A DNA stretch of 9,546 nucleotides, taken from the NCBI GenBank assembly GCA_002398515.1, contig DGZL01000041.1:1-9546 (forward strand), read 5' to 3'. The DNA is from Firmicutes bacterium UBA4981 (GTDB lineage: Bacteria; Bacillota; SHA-98; UBA4971). Below the pieces are notes generated by a model that saw only the letters and a list, made by a program, of their open reading frames with translations, did no database searches and was not told the DNA's origin. Shown here in pieces: positions 1-5,886 of this stretch (its first letter is position 1; each line of letters opens with the position of its first letter). A program made the translations under genes and the position numbers.

Positions 1-159
1 CTCGGGCACCTCTCCACACATGTTCATCAACTAGCGTCAGGCACTGGTTTTTACGTTGCTTTTACATATTAGCATAGGAAAACGGCATATGCAAGTACAG
101 TCTCCTGAGTTTCAGAAAGAAGTCAGCCCCTGACCCTCTCTATTAGCAGGAAATTTGTG

Positions 160-182
160 CTGTTCTCAAGAATAAAGAACAG
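160..182 (+). other. Hairpin in the leader of the transhydrogenase operon
   Basis: A perfect 7-bp inverted repeat, CTGTTCT (160-166) and AGAACAG (176-182), encloses a 9-nt loop and ends 43 bp before the pntAA start. A smaller one, GTCAG-ccc-CTGAC, lies at 122-134. Neither is followed by a T run, so neither looks like an intrinsic terminator. They could be leader RNA structure or a dyad for a regulator. The rest of 1-225 shows no gene, and I see no promoter hexamer pair there worth calling. Confidence 0.35.
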
Positions 183-225
183 TCCGGTAAGGATGGCAAT
201 TTGTATCAATTGGGAGGGCTTTGAG

Positions 226-1401
226 ATGAAGTTTAAAGGTCTTACCATTGGTATCCCAAAGGAAATAATGAAGGGAGAACGACGGGTAGCTGCAATTCCA
301 GACACAGTCCGAAAGATGGTGGCTGAAGGAGCAGCGGTCATTGTAGAGGAAGGCGCCGGATCCGGTTCATATTTTTCAGATGAGGACTATGAAGCAGCAG
401 GCGCTACGCTTTTTGGCGACGTGGAGACGTTGTTTAGAGAATCCGACATAATCCTTAAAGTAAAAGAACCCCTTTTCAATGAAGATAAAGGAAAGCATGA
501 AGTTGAAATGATGAAGGAAGGCCAGTGCATTATTTCTTTTCTGCACCCCGCTGCCCCTCCGAACCACCAAATGATCAAGGATTTAGCTGAAAGCGGAGTC
601 ATCTCTCTGACTTTGGACGGCATACCCAGAATATCCCGAGCCCAGTCTATGGACGCTCTCACATCAATGAGCACTGTAGCCGGGTACAAAGGAATAGTCA
701 TGGCAGCTAACACTCTGCCCAAGTTCCTTCCTATGATTGGGACTGCTGTGGGTATGATTAAACCCGGACAAGCGCTGGTTATCGGCACAGGGATTGCAGG
801 CCTTCAGGCTGTGGCCACCGCAAAGCGGCTGGGTGCAGTAGTCTATGCAGCGGACATCAGGCCTGATGCACGTGAACAAGGGAAAAGCCTCGGCGCAAAA
901 ATTGTTGACCTCGGGATTCCGCCGGAAATTGCGATAGGAGAAGGCGGGTACGCGAAGAAGCTACCCGATGAGTGGCTCCTTAAAGAAAGAGAGATCCTCT
1001 TAAGTGTTGCCCCCCAGATGGATGTGTTGTTCTTGTCAGCGTTGATACCGGGCAAGCGGGCACCTATTCTCATTACCGAAGAGATCGTGAAATGCATGCA
1101 ACCCGGATCCACCATAGTGGATGTGGCTATCGACCAAGGCGGTAATTGTGAAATCACTGAACCCGGCCGGATCGTAGAGAAGCACGGTGTAAACATAATC
1201 GGCATCTTGAATATACCGGGAACTATCCCAACAAGTTCTACCTGGATGTTTGCAAACAACATATATCATTACTTAGCGAATCTCGTGGAAGACGGTAATG
1301 TCAGACTGGACACAGCTGATGAAATTATCGCATCGTCCCTTGTGACTCGTGATGGGAAACTGGTTCATCAGGGAGCTCTCGAGGCCATGGGGCTGGCGTA
1401 G
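226..1401 (+). CDS. pntAA: NAD(P) transhydrogenase subunit alpha part 1 (NAD(H)-binding domain I)
   Basis: This is the soluble domain I of proton-translocating NAD(P)+ transhydrogenase, which binds NAD(H) and exchanges hydride with the NADP(H) held by PntB at the cytoplasmic face of the membrane. The 391-residue product opens with the AlaDH/PNT N-terminal fold (IGIPKE near residue 8). It then has the family signature around 138-156 (RAQSMDALTSMSTVAGYKG) and a Rossmann motif with G187, G189 and G192 (GTGIAG). D210 at the end of the next strand fits NAD(H) over NADP(H). There is no membrane segment at the C-terminus, so this is the split form whose membrane part is the next gene. I chose the ATG at 226, not an in-frame one at 157, because GGGAGGG (212-218) sits 7 nt upstream and the protein then begins where the family does. 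Alanine dehydrogenase is the paralogous alternative, but the two following genes settle it. Confidence 0.95.
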   Translation: MKFKGLTIGIPKEIMKGERRVAAIPDTVRKMVAEGAAVIVEEGAGSGSYFSDEDYEAAGATLFGDVETLFRESDIILKVKEPLFNEDKGKHEVEMMKEGQCIISFLHPAAPPNHQMIKDLAESGVISLTLDGIPRISRAQSMDALTSMSTVAGYKGIVMAANTLPKFLPMIGTAVGMIKPGQALVIGTGIAGLQAVATAKRLGAVVYAADIRPDAREQGKSLGAKIVDLGIPPEIAIGEGGYAKKLPDEWLLKEREILLSVAPQMDVLFLSALIPGKRAPILITEEIVKCMQPGSTIVDVAIDQGGNCEITEPGRIVEKHGVNIIGILNIPGTIPTSSTWMFANNIYHYLANLVEDGNVRLDTADEIIASSLVTRDGKLVHQGALEAMGLA

Positions 1402-1407
1402 ATTTAG

Positions 1408-1477
1408 GCAAGCTGAAGTAAGCCGGCGCAAGCGGAAGCAAGCCGGAGCAAGCTGAAACAAACCAAGGCAAGGAGTT
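1408..1477 (+). repeat. 10-bp degenerate tandem repeat filling the pntAA-pntAB spacer
   Basis: Seven consecutive 10-bp units start at 1408, 1418, 1428, 1438, 1448, 1458 and 1468, with consensus GCAAGCYGRA and no indels. Examples are GCAAGCTGAA (1408 and 1448), GCAAGCGGAA (1428) and GCAAGCCGGA (1438). The array begins 6 bp after the pntAA stop. Its last unit supplies the ribosome-binding site AAGGAG (1470-1475) of pntAB. Units diverge toward the 3' end. Confidence 0.85.
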
Positions 1478-1486
1478 GCTGTCACA

Positions 1487-1795
1487 ATGAGTCTTTCGAT
1501 ATTGCTTGCACTGTTTCTTGTCGCAAGTGTCATCGGGCACAAAGTCATAAGCGATGTCCCCAGTCTCCTCCATACCCCTTTGATGTCCGGAACAAATGCC
1601 TTGTCAGGCGTGACTGTGCTGGGCGCTCTGACAGTTGCGGCGGTGGCTAAGGCGACAGGGTATAGGCTCCTCGGAGCAGTCGCCGTTATCCTTGCGATGA
1701 TCAATGTTGTCGGTGGGTTTCTCGTAACACACAGAATGCTAAAGATGTTCAAGAAAGGCACTGAGAGCGAGGGTCGCGAAAATGTCATGGGTTAA
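1487..1795 (+). CDS. pntAB: NAD(P) transhydrogenase subunit alpha part 2 (membrane domain)
   Basis: A small integral membrane protein of 102 residues that makes up the alpha-side part of the proton channel (domain II) in three-subunit transhydrogenases. Hydrophobic stretches at about residues 2-17, 40-57 and 60-82 fit three membrane helices. The highly conserved PntA membrane motif LHTPLMSGTNALSG lies near residues 28-41, equivalent to LHTPLMSVTNAISG in the fused E. coli PntA. The ATG has AAGGAG 11 nt upstream, inside the last unit of the 10-bp repeat array. Its 3' end overlaps the pntB start by 14 bp, which points to translational coupling and fixed stoichiometry. Length and motif are normal for the family. 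Confidence 0.95.
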   Translation: MSLSILLALFLVASVIGHKVISDVPSLLHTPLMSGTNALSGVTVLGALTVAAVAKATGYRLLGAVAVILAMINVVGGFLVTHRMLKMFKKGTESEGRENVMG

Positions 1796-3200
1796 CCTGC
1801 TTGGACTTGTATTTGTGCTAGGGACGGTATGGGGTATCAAGCTCATGAGTTCCCCCGTAACTGCTGTTAAAGGGAATCTGTTGGGTTCTGTTTCCATGGC
1901 AGGCGCCATTATTCTGACACTGCTGGCAGAAGGCATTGTAAGTCTCCCTCTCCTCTGGGTAGCGATAGCCATGGGGACACTGTTCGGCTACTATTTGGCA
2001 GTCAAAGTCGCTATGATCCAAATGCCTCAGATGGTAGCCCTATTGAACGGTTTCGGAGGAGGGAGTTCTGCTATTGTGTCCCTCCTTGCGCTCCTGGGAA
2101 TACTCGGGGATATCAGCAATGCGGACAGACTCACCTCCGGGCTGGGTCTTGTCATCGGAAGCATTACTTTAAGCGGCAGCCTCATTGCTGCAGCGAAACT
2201 TCATGGCAAAATGAACCAGAGGCCGATAGTCTTCAAGGGACAGTCCACATGGAACAATCTGACACTGCTGGCGATAGGAATTCTGTTTGCGTCCCTTCTC
2301 GTGATCCCTTCTGACGGAATTACTCAGGGAGCATTTTGGATTCTGGTTCTGTCCTCAGCTTACGGAGTTCTGTTCACAATAAGAGTAGGCGGGGCTGATA
2401 TGCCTATAACGATTTCTCTCCTTAACTCATTTTCAGGCATCGCAGCGTCAATCTCAGGGTTTGCTGTTCGCAACCCTCTTTTGGTGGCTATAGGAGCGAT
2501 TGTAGGCGCATCCGGACTTATCTTGACCCGCCTGATGTGCAAGGCAATGAATAGGAGCCTCTCCCAAGTGCTGGCAGGCAGAACAGTCCTTATGAGTAAA
2601 AAGCCCGACCCCGGAGTCACTTCAATTGACGAAGATCATCTCTCCCGAAAAAGGCGCACACCAGATGGAGAAGATCAGGATGACTTCCTATCCCAAATCA
2701 GGAGCGCCAAATCGGTAATCGTCATCCCCGGATACGGAATGGCGCTAGCCCAAGCCCAACATGAGGTTAAGAAGCTTGCAGACATCCTGGAAGGCATGAA
2801 TAAGAAAGTTAAGTTCGCCATTCACCCTGTCGCAGGCAGAATGCCAGGCCACATGAACGTGCTTCTTGCAGAAGCCGACGTCCCGTATGATGAGCTTTTC
2901 GAAATGGACGACGTTAATGATGAATTCAAAGAAACAGACATAGTCATAGTGGTAGGAGCTAACGATGTAATCAATCCTGCCGCCAATACCGCTGAAGGGA
3001 CACCGATATACGGCATGCCGATACTCCGGGCCTACGAAGCAAAGCATGTCGTTATCTTCAATTTGGACACGAAGCCGGGTTACGCAGGCGTTGATAATCC
3101 ATTGTATTCCATGGACAATGCAACCCTTATCCTGGGTGATGCAGCAGAGACTGTTTTACAGGTGGCAAGCCGTTTGCAAGATACGGCAAGCTCCGGCTGA
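1782..3200 (+). CDS. pntB: NAD(P) transhydrogenase subunit beta
   Basis: The beta subunit carries most of the proton-conducting membrane domain and the NADP(H)-binding domain III that faces the cytoplasm. The 472 residues hold a hydrophobic N-terminal half of about 260 residues with the PntB motifs MPQMVALLNGFGGGSSA and ADMPITISLLNSFSG. A charged linker follows (about 268-305), then domain III with GYGMALAQAQ (G317-Y318-G319), HPVAGRMPGHMNVLLAEA, VVGANDVINPAA and GYAGVDNPLY. An oddity: the E. coli KRS triplet that contacts the NADP 2'-phosphate aligns with N427-L428-D429 (sequence NLDTKPGYAG), so the phosphate grip differs. The start overlaps pntAB by 14 bp, with a purine-rich GAGGG at 1769-1773. 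No terminator is visible after the stop; a 13-bp repeat array follows. Confidence 0.95.
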   Translation: MSWVNLLGLVFVLGTVWGIKLMSSPVTAVKGNLLGSVSMAGAIILTLLAEGIVSLPLLWVAIAMGTLFGYYLAVKVAMIQMPQMVALLNGFGGGSSAIVSLLALLGILGDISNADRLTSGLGLVIGSITLSGSLIAAAKLHGKMNQRPIVFKGQSTWNNLTLLAIGILFASLLVIPSDGITQGAFWILVLSSAYGVLFTIRVGGADMPITISLLNSFSGIAASISGFAVRNPLLVAIGAIVGASGLILTRLMCKAMNRSLSQVLAGRTVLMSKKPDPGVTSIDEDHLSRKRRTPDGEDQDDFLSQIRSAKSVIVIPGYGMALAQAQHEVKKLADILEGMNKKVKFAIHPVAGRMPGHMNVLLAEADVPYDELFEMDDVNDEFKETDIVIVVGANDVINPAANTAEGTPIYGMPILRAYEAKHVVIFNLDTKPGYAGVDNPLYSMDNATLILGDAAETVLQVASRLQDTASSG

Positions 3201-3205
3201 CTGAT

Positions 3206-3424
3206 AGGACTAGACTTGGGACTTGGCTTTAGGACATAGTCGTAGGACACGACTTCAGAACTTGACTTTTCCGCGTGACCGCCGGGCATTACCTCGGGAA
3301 CTGACTTTGGAACGTAATCGCCGGGATGACCCCGGGAGCTGACTTTGGGAAATGATCCCTGAGCATGACCTTGGGCTCTGACTCTGAGACATAACCGTAT
3401 GGCATAACATCAGGAAATGAGCAA
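3206..3424 (+). repeat. 13-bp degenerate tandem repeat filling the pntB-permease spacer
   Basis: About 17 head-to-tail units, 15 of exactly 13 bp and two of 12 (3206-3217 and 3322-3333), follow an approximate consensus GGGAMWTGACYTT. Clear units are GGGAACTGACTTT (3296), GGGAGCTGACTTT (3334), GGGAAATGATCCC (3347) and GGGCTCTGACTCT (3373). The array starts 5 bp after the pntB stop and ends at the base before the permease ATG. Its last unit AGGAAATGAGCAA provides the AGGA ribosome-binding site. No other feature occupies this spacer. Register is kept although units are only about 50-70% alike. Confidence 0.85.
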
Positions 3425-4486
3425 ATGCTGGATTTAAGACAGATAGACAATTCGAATAATCCGCATCGAGTATCTGTATGCCTTATGATCGCTACCGCGC
3501 TGATGTGGAGCCTCGGAGGCGTGCTGATAAAGTCGGTGGAGTGGAACCCTATGGCAATATCGGGAGCAAGATCCGGTATTGCTGCTATTGTGCTGTTAGC
3601 AGCTGTCCGACGCCCGAAGTTTACATGGTCTTTTCCTCAAGTAGGGGGAGCGGTTGCGTATGTCGGCACAGTCAGCTTGTTCGCAATCGCCAACAAGTTG
3701 ACTACCGCAGCAAACGCTATCCTCCTGCAGTACACTTCTCCGATCTGGATTGCGTTGCTTGGAGCCGCATTCCTAGGCGAACGCGCCACATGGGCTGACT
3801 GGTTAGCCATCACCACAGTTATGGTGGGAATGGCACTGTTTTTTGCAGATGATCTGACACAAGCAAGCTTCTTGGGCACGATCATTGCCATTGCCAGCGG
3901 CTTCTGTTTTGGTTGTCTCACCCTATTCTTGAGAAAACAGAAGGACGGCTCTCCCTTGGAAACCGTAATCTTGGGCAACATCCTGACAGCGCTGATAAGT
4001 ATCCCTTTTATGCTGGGATCATCGCCCGGTTCCCGCGGATGGTTGCTCCTTGCCGTCACAGGCATATTTCAACTCGGTCTCCCGTATCTCCTGTATACTA
4101 CTGCTATCAAACACATTACCGCTTTGGACGCAATACTCATTGCTACAATCGAGCCTATTTTGAATCCTGTCTGGGTCCTCTTGGCAATCGGCGAGAGGCC
4201 TGGGCCTTGGGCACTGGTGGGAGGGGCGGTTGTTCTGTTGTCTGTTACAGTCCGCAGCGCCGTCACGGCTGTTGGTAGTAACTTTCTTGCAGCCCGCAAA
4301 CCCGTCACGGCTACCGGTAGTGACTATGCTTCCGTCCACAGCACGGCCACGGCTGTTGGTAGTGACTCTGTGTCCGTCCGCAGCGTCGTTGCGCCTATTG
4401 GCAGTGACTCTGAATCCGTCCCCGGTTCCCTCGCGCCGACTTATGATACCAATGAACCAGACCGGCCTGATTGTCCCGACTCGTAG
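3425..4486 (+). CDS. EamA/DMT-family permease with a repetitive C-terminal tail
   Basis: A drug/metabolite-transporter superfamily permease of 353 residues. Two EamA repeats are seen, about residues 17-140 and 150-278, giving roughly ten membrane helices. Typical repeat-end motifs are present: LLQYTSPIWIALLGAAFLGE in the first half and EPILNPVWVLLAIGERP in the second. Substrates in this family range from amino acids to nucleobases and cannot be read from sequence. After the last helix the protein continues about 75 residues beyond the usual length with four tandem 14-residue repeats (280-335) and a polar acidic end (EPDRPDCPDS); the tail is probably cytoplasmic. The ATG at 3425 has AGGA 9 nt upstream, in the last 13-bp repeat unit. 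It is co-directional with the pnt operon but 224 bp away, so co-transcription is uncertain. Confidence 0.88.
   Translation: MLDLRQIDNSNNPHRVSVCLMIATALMWSLGGVLIKSVEWNPMAISGARSGIAAIVLLAAVRRPKFTWSFPQVGGAVAYVGTVSLFAIANKLTTAANAILLQYTSPIWIALLGAAFLGERATWADWLAITTVMVGMALFFADDLTQASFLGTIIAIASGFCFGCLTLFLRKQKDGSPLETVILGNILTALISIPFMLGSSPGSRGWLLLAVTGIFQLGLPYLLYTTAIKHITALDAILIATIEPILNPVWVLLAIGERPGPWALVGGAVVLLSVTVRSAVTAVGSNFLAARKPVTATGSDYASVHSTATAVGSDSVSVRSVVAPIGSDSESVPGSLAPTYDTNEPDRPDCPDS
4262..4429 (+). repeat. 42-bp in-frame tandem repeat encoding the permease tail
   Basis: Four exact-length 42-bp units (4262, 4304, 4346, 4388) encode four 14-residue repeats that begin VTAVGSN, VTATGSD, ATAVGSD and VAPIGSD. 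The unit core is (G)GCTGTTGGTAGTGACT at the DNA level. A partial fifth copy follows (LAP at 4430). The residues just before, SVTVRSA, resemble the unit end SVSVRSV. This suggests the array grew out of the end of the last membrane segment. Confidence 0.9.
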
Positions 4487-4655
4487 GCTACGCATAGCAT
4501 AGCAACGATCAGCAACTCCAGCTCCGTTGTGGCAGGCCCGTAAGCTGTAATAATGACACAAACCTACCTTAACGCTACCTTGGCGCCCAGCTGCATGCTG
4601 GCTTGAGGTGCAGACACATGAAGGCGATCGAATCTCGAGCACGTTTTTGGAATCA

Positions 4656-4715
4656 GTGTTCGAAAACCGGACACGCCAGGGGTCCTCAGGAAAGACGTGT
4701 ACTATTTTCGAACAC
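4656..4715. repeat. 11-bp perfect inverted repeat
   Basis: GTGTTCGAAAA (4656-4666) and TTTTCGAACAC (4705-4715) are exact reverse complements around a 38-bp centre. As RNA they could form a long-range stem between the convergent genes. As DNA they resemble paired operator half-arms containing TTCGAA. No mobile-element ends or target duplications accompany them. Confidence 0.6.
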
Positions 4716-4760
4716 AGCTCACCCTGGTGGCTCTGCGAAAATTGGAAGCTGTCGAGTACA

Positions 4761-4788
4761 GAGAGCGCATGGCTTGCCACGCGCTCTC
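4761..4788. other. Strong hairpin downstream of panB, possible transcription end
   Basis: GAGAGCGC (4761-4768) pairs with GCGCTCTC (4781-4788). An A/C mismatch and a further TGG/CCA close a CTTG loop, giving an 11-bp GC-rich stem 31 bp beyond the panB stop. No T run follows on either strand, so it is not a canonical intrinsic terminator. It may instead stabilise the panB mRNA 3' end or act with another factor. Confidence 0.45.
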
Positions 4789-4818
4789 GTCACCTGGTGG
4801 GAATCCAGTAATATTCCC

Positions 4819-5673
4819 CTACTTATCCAGGGACCTGAGGAACTCCTCGAGTTTTTCCGCTTCTCCCTCTTTCATTCTGTAGGTGTGCTTTTCCTCAGGA
4901 AACTGCGCTTCTTTTATGTCACTCACATACTCGGATATCGCCTTTATGATCAGATCAGATAGGTTTGCATACTTTTTCACAAATCTCGGGGTAAAGGCTT
5001 CGACCAGTCCGAGCATGTCGCCGCTTATAAGGAGCTGACCATCACAGTGAATTCCTGCGCCTATGCCCAAGGTAGGGATGGAAAGTCTCTCGGTAATGGC
5101 CTCCCCGACTTCAGGCGGAATGGCCTCAAGGAGGATGGAAAACGCGCCTGCTTCTTCAATCGCAATGGCATCAAGCATAAGTTCGCGCGCAGCTTCGGCT
5201 GTACGCCCTTGAGCTTTGAAGCCGCCGAGTTGTCCTGAGCTCTGCGGCGTAAGCCCTATGTGCCCCATAACAGGAATACCTGCTTCAACAATGGCTTTTA
5301 TCTGCTTCTCGACTCTCCGTCCACCCTCGAGTTTGATAGCGTCCATTTCTGCTTCTTTCAAAAACCTTCCCGCATTCTCTACCGACTTCTCCACTGATGA
5401 CTGGTAAGACATAAAAGGCATATCCCCGATGACAAACGTGCAAGGAGCGCCTCTTCTCACAGCACGACTGTGAATTATCATCTCATCCATGGTCACCGGG
5501 ATAGTGCCTGTCAGGCCATATACAACCATGCCGAGGGAATCTCCTACAAGCAACATCTCAATTCCTGCTTGTTCAGCAAAGGACGCCAGCGGATAATCAT
5601 AGGCTGTGAGAAATGTGATTTTCTCACCCCTTGTCTTCATGTCCAGAAAATCAAGAACCGTCTTCTTGCCCAT
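4819..5673 (-). CDS. panB: 3-methyl-2-oxobutanoate hydroxymethyltransferase
   Basis: PanB transfers a one-carbon unit from 5,10-methylene-tetrahydrofolate to alpha-ketoisovalerate, giving ketopantoate, the first committed step to pantothenate and CoA in the cytoplasm. The 284-residue product has the whole TIM-barrel family pattern: TAYDYPLA (23-30), VGDSLGM with metal ligand D45, VIGDMPF with metal ligand D84, IKLEGG (113-118), MGHIGLTPQS (136-145), LLEAIP with the catalytic-type E183, and GIGAGIHCDGQ. With the ATG at 5673, D45 and D84 fall on the same numbers as in E. coli PanB. AGGAGG (5686-5691) lies 12 nt before this ATG. The in-frame ATG at 5694 would place that site inside the gene and has none of its own. 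Neither panC nor panD is in the window, so it is separated from its usual partners here. Upstream on the same strand are a 16-bp repeat array and the 428-residue unknown gene. Confidence 0.96.
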   Translation of the reverse strand: MGKKTVLDFLDMKTRGEKITFLTAYDYPLASFAEQAGIEMLLVGDSLGMVVYGLTGTIPVTMDEMIIHSRAVRRGAPCTFVIGDMPFMSYQSSVEKSVENAGRFLKEAEMDAIKLEGGRRVEKQIKAIVEAGIPVMGHIGLTPQSSGQLGGFKAQGRTAEAARELMLDAIAIEEAGAFSILLEAIPPEVGEAITERLSIPTLGIGAGIHCDGQLLISGDMLGLVEAFTPRFVKKYANLSDLIIKAISEYVSDIKEAQFPEEKHTYRMKEGEAEKLEEFLRSLDK

Positions 5674-5685
5674 CCGATTTTTCCG

Positions 5686-5691
5686 CCTCCT
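5686..5691 (-). promoter_or_regulatory. Ribosome-binding site that decides the panB start
   Basis: AGGAGG on the minus strand lies 12 nt before the ATG at 5673. It falls inside the codons of the longer reading that would begin at 5694, which argues for the shorter protein. Confidence 0.65.
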
Positions 5692-5718
5692 CATTCTTAT
5701 TCAAATTATGCTGCCTGC

Positions 5719-5878
5719 GCCAACGGATACAGAAGCCACCGGATACAGAAGCCAACGGACACACGAGTTAACTGATGGACGCGCTGCCTGCCGGATACGC
5801 TCACCGAGGCACAGGTTAATTCTCGCACACGTTAGCCCCGGCGTACGCTAACTGAAGATCGCGCTGACCGGCAGATGG
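5719..5878 (-). repeat. 16-bp degenerate tandem repeat between the 428-residue gene and panB
   Basis: Ten consecutive units of exactly 16 bp start at 5719 and recur every 16 bp to 5863. Plus-strand examples are GCCAACGGATACAGAA (5719), GCCACCGGATACAGAA (5735), GCCAACGGACACACGA (5751), GTTAACTGATGGACGC (5767) and GCTAACTGAAGATCGC (5847). Units are near-identical at the panB end and progressively diverged toward the other gene, but the register never slips. The array begins about 8 bp after the stop of the 428-residue gene and ends about 28 bp before the panB ribosome-binding site. Confidence 0.85.
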
Positions 5879-5886
5879 AAATGTAC

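Larger units (their letters stand above)
4487..4818. other. Gene-free convergent spacer between the permease and panB
   Basis: No open frame here has a ribosome-binding site and credible composition. A small hairpin CCAGC-tgcat-GCTGG lies at 4587-4601. Two larger inverted repeats are listed separately. Near-identical 10-11-base boxes occur at 4720-4730 (CCCTGGTGG core) and 4791-4800 (CACCTGGTGG). The two genes converge here, so transcription should end in this stretch, yet no stem followed by a T run is evident on either strand. Confidence 0.6.

Noticed and set aside
157..225. A 23-residue N-terminal extension of PntAA
   Set aside because: The ATG at 226 has a good GGGAGGG site, the family begins at this point, and the extension overlaps the leader hairpin.
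226..1401. Alanine dehydrogenase
   Set aside because: It shares the fold, but the overlapping pntAB-pntB pair directly downstream identifies it as transhydrogenase domain I.
4656..4715. Terminal inverted repeats of a miniature transposon
   Set aside because: The whole unit is only 60 bp, no flanking target duplication is visible, and there are no related copies in the window.
4019..4780. A 253-codon minus-strand frame opposite the permease end
   Set aside because: It is a shadow of the permease frame and its 42-bp repeats, has no ribosome-binding site and spans the non-coding convergent region.
4603..4962. Plus-strand frames of up to 119 codons overlapping the panB 3' end
   Set aside because: They are antisense to panB, lack a ribosome-binding site and contain the inverted repeats of the spacer.
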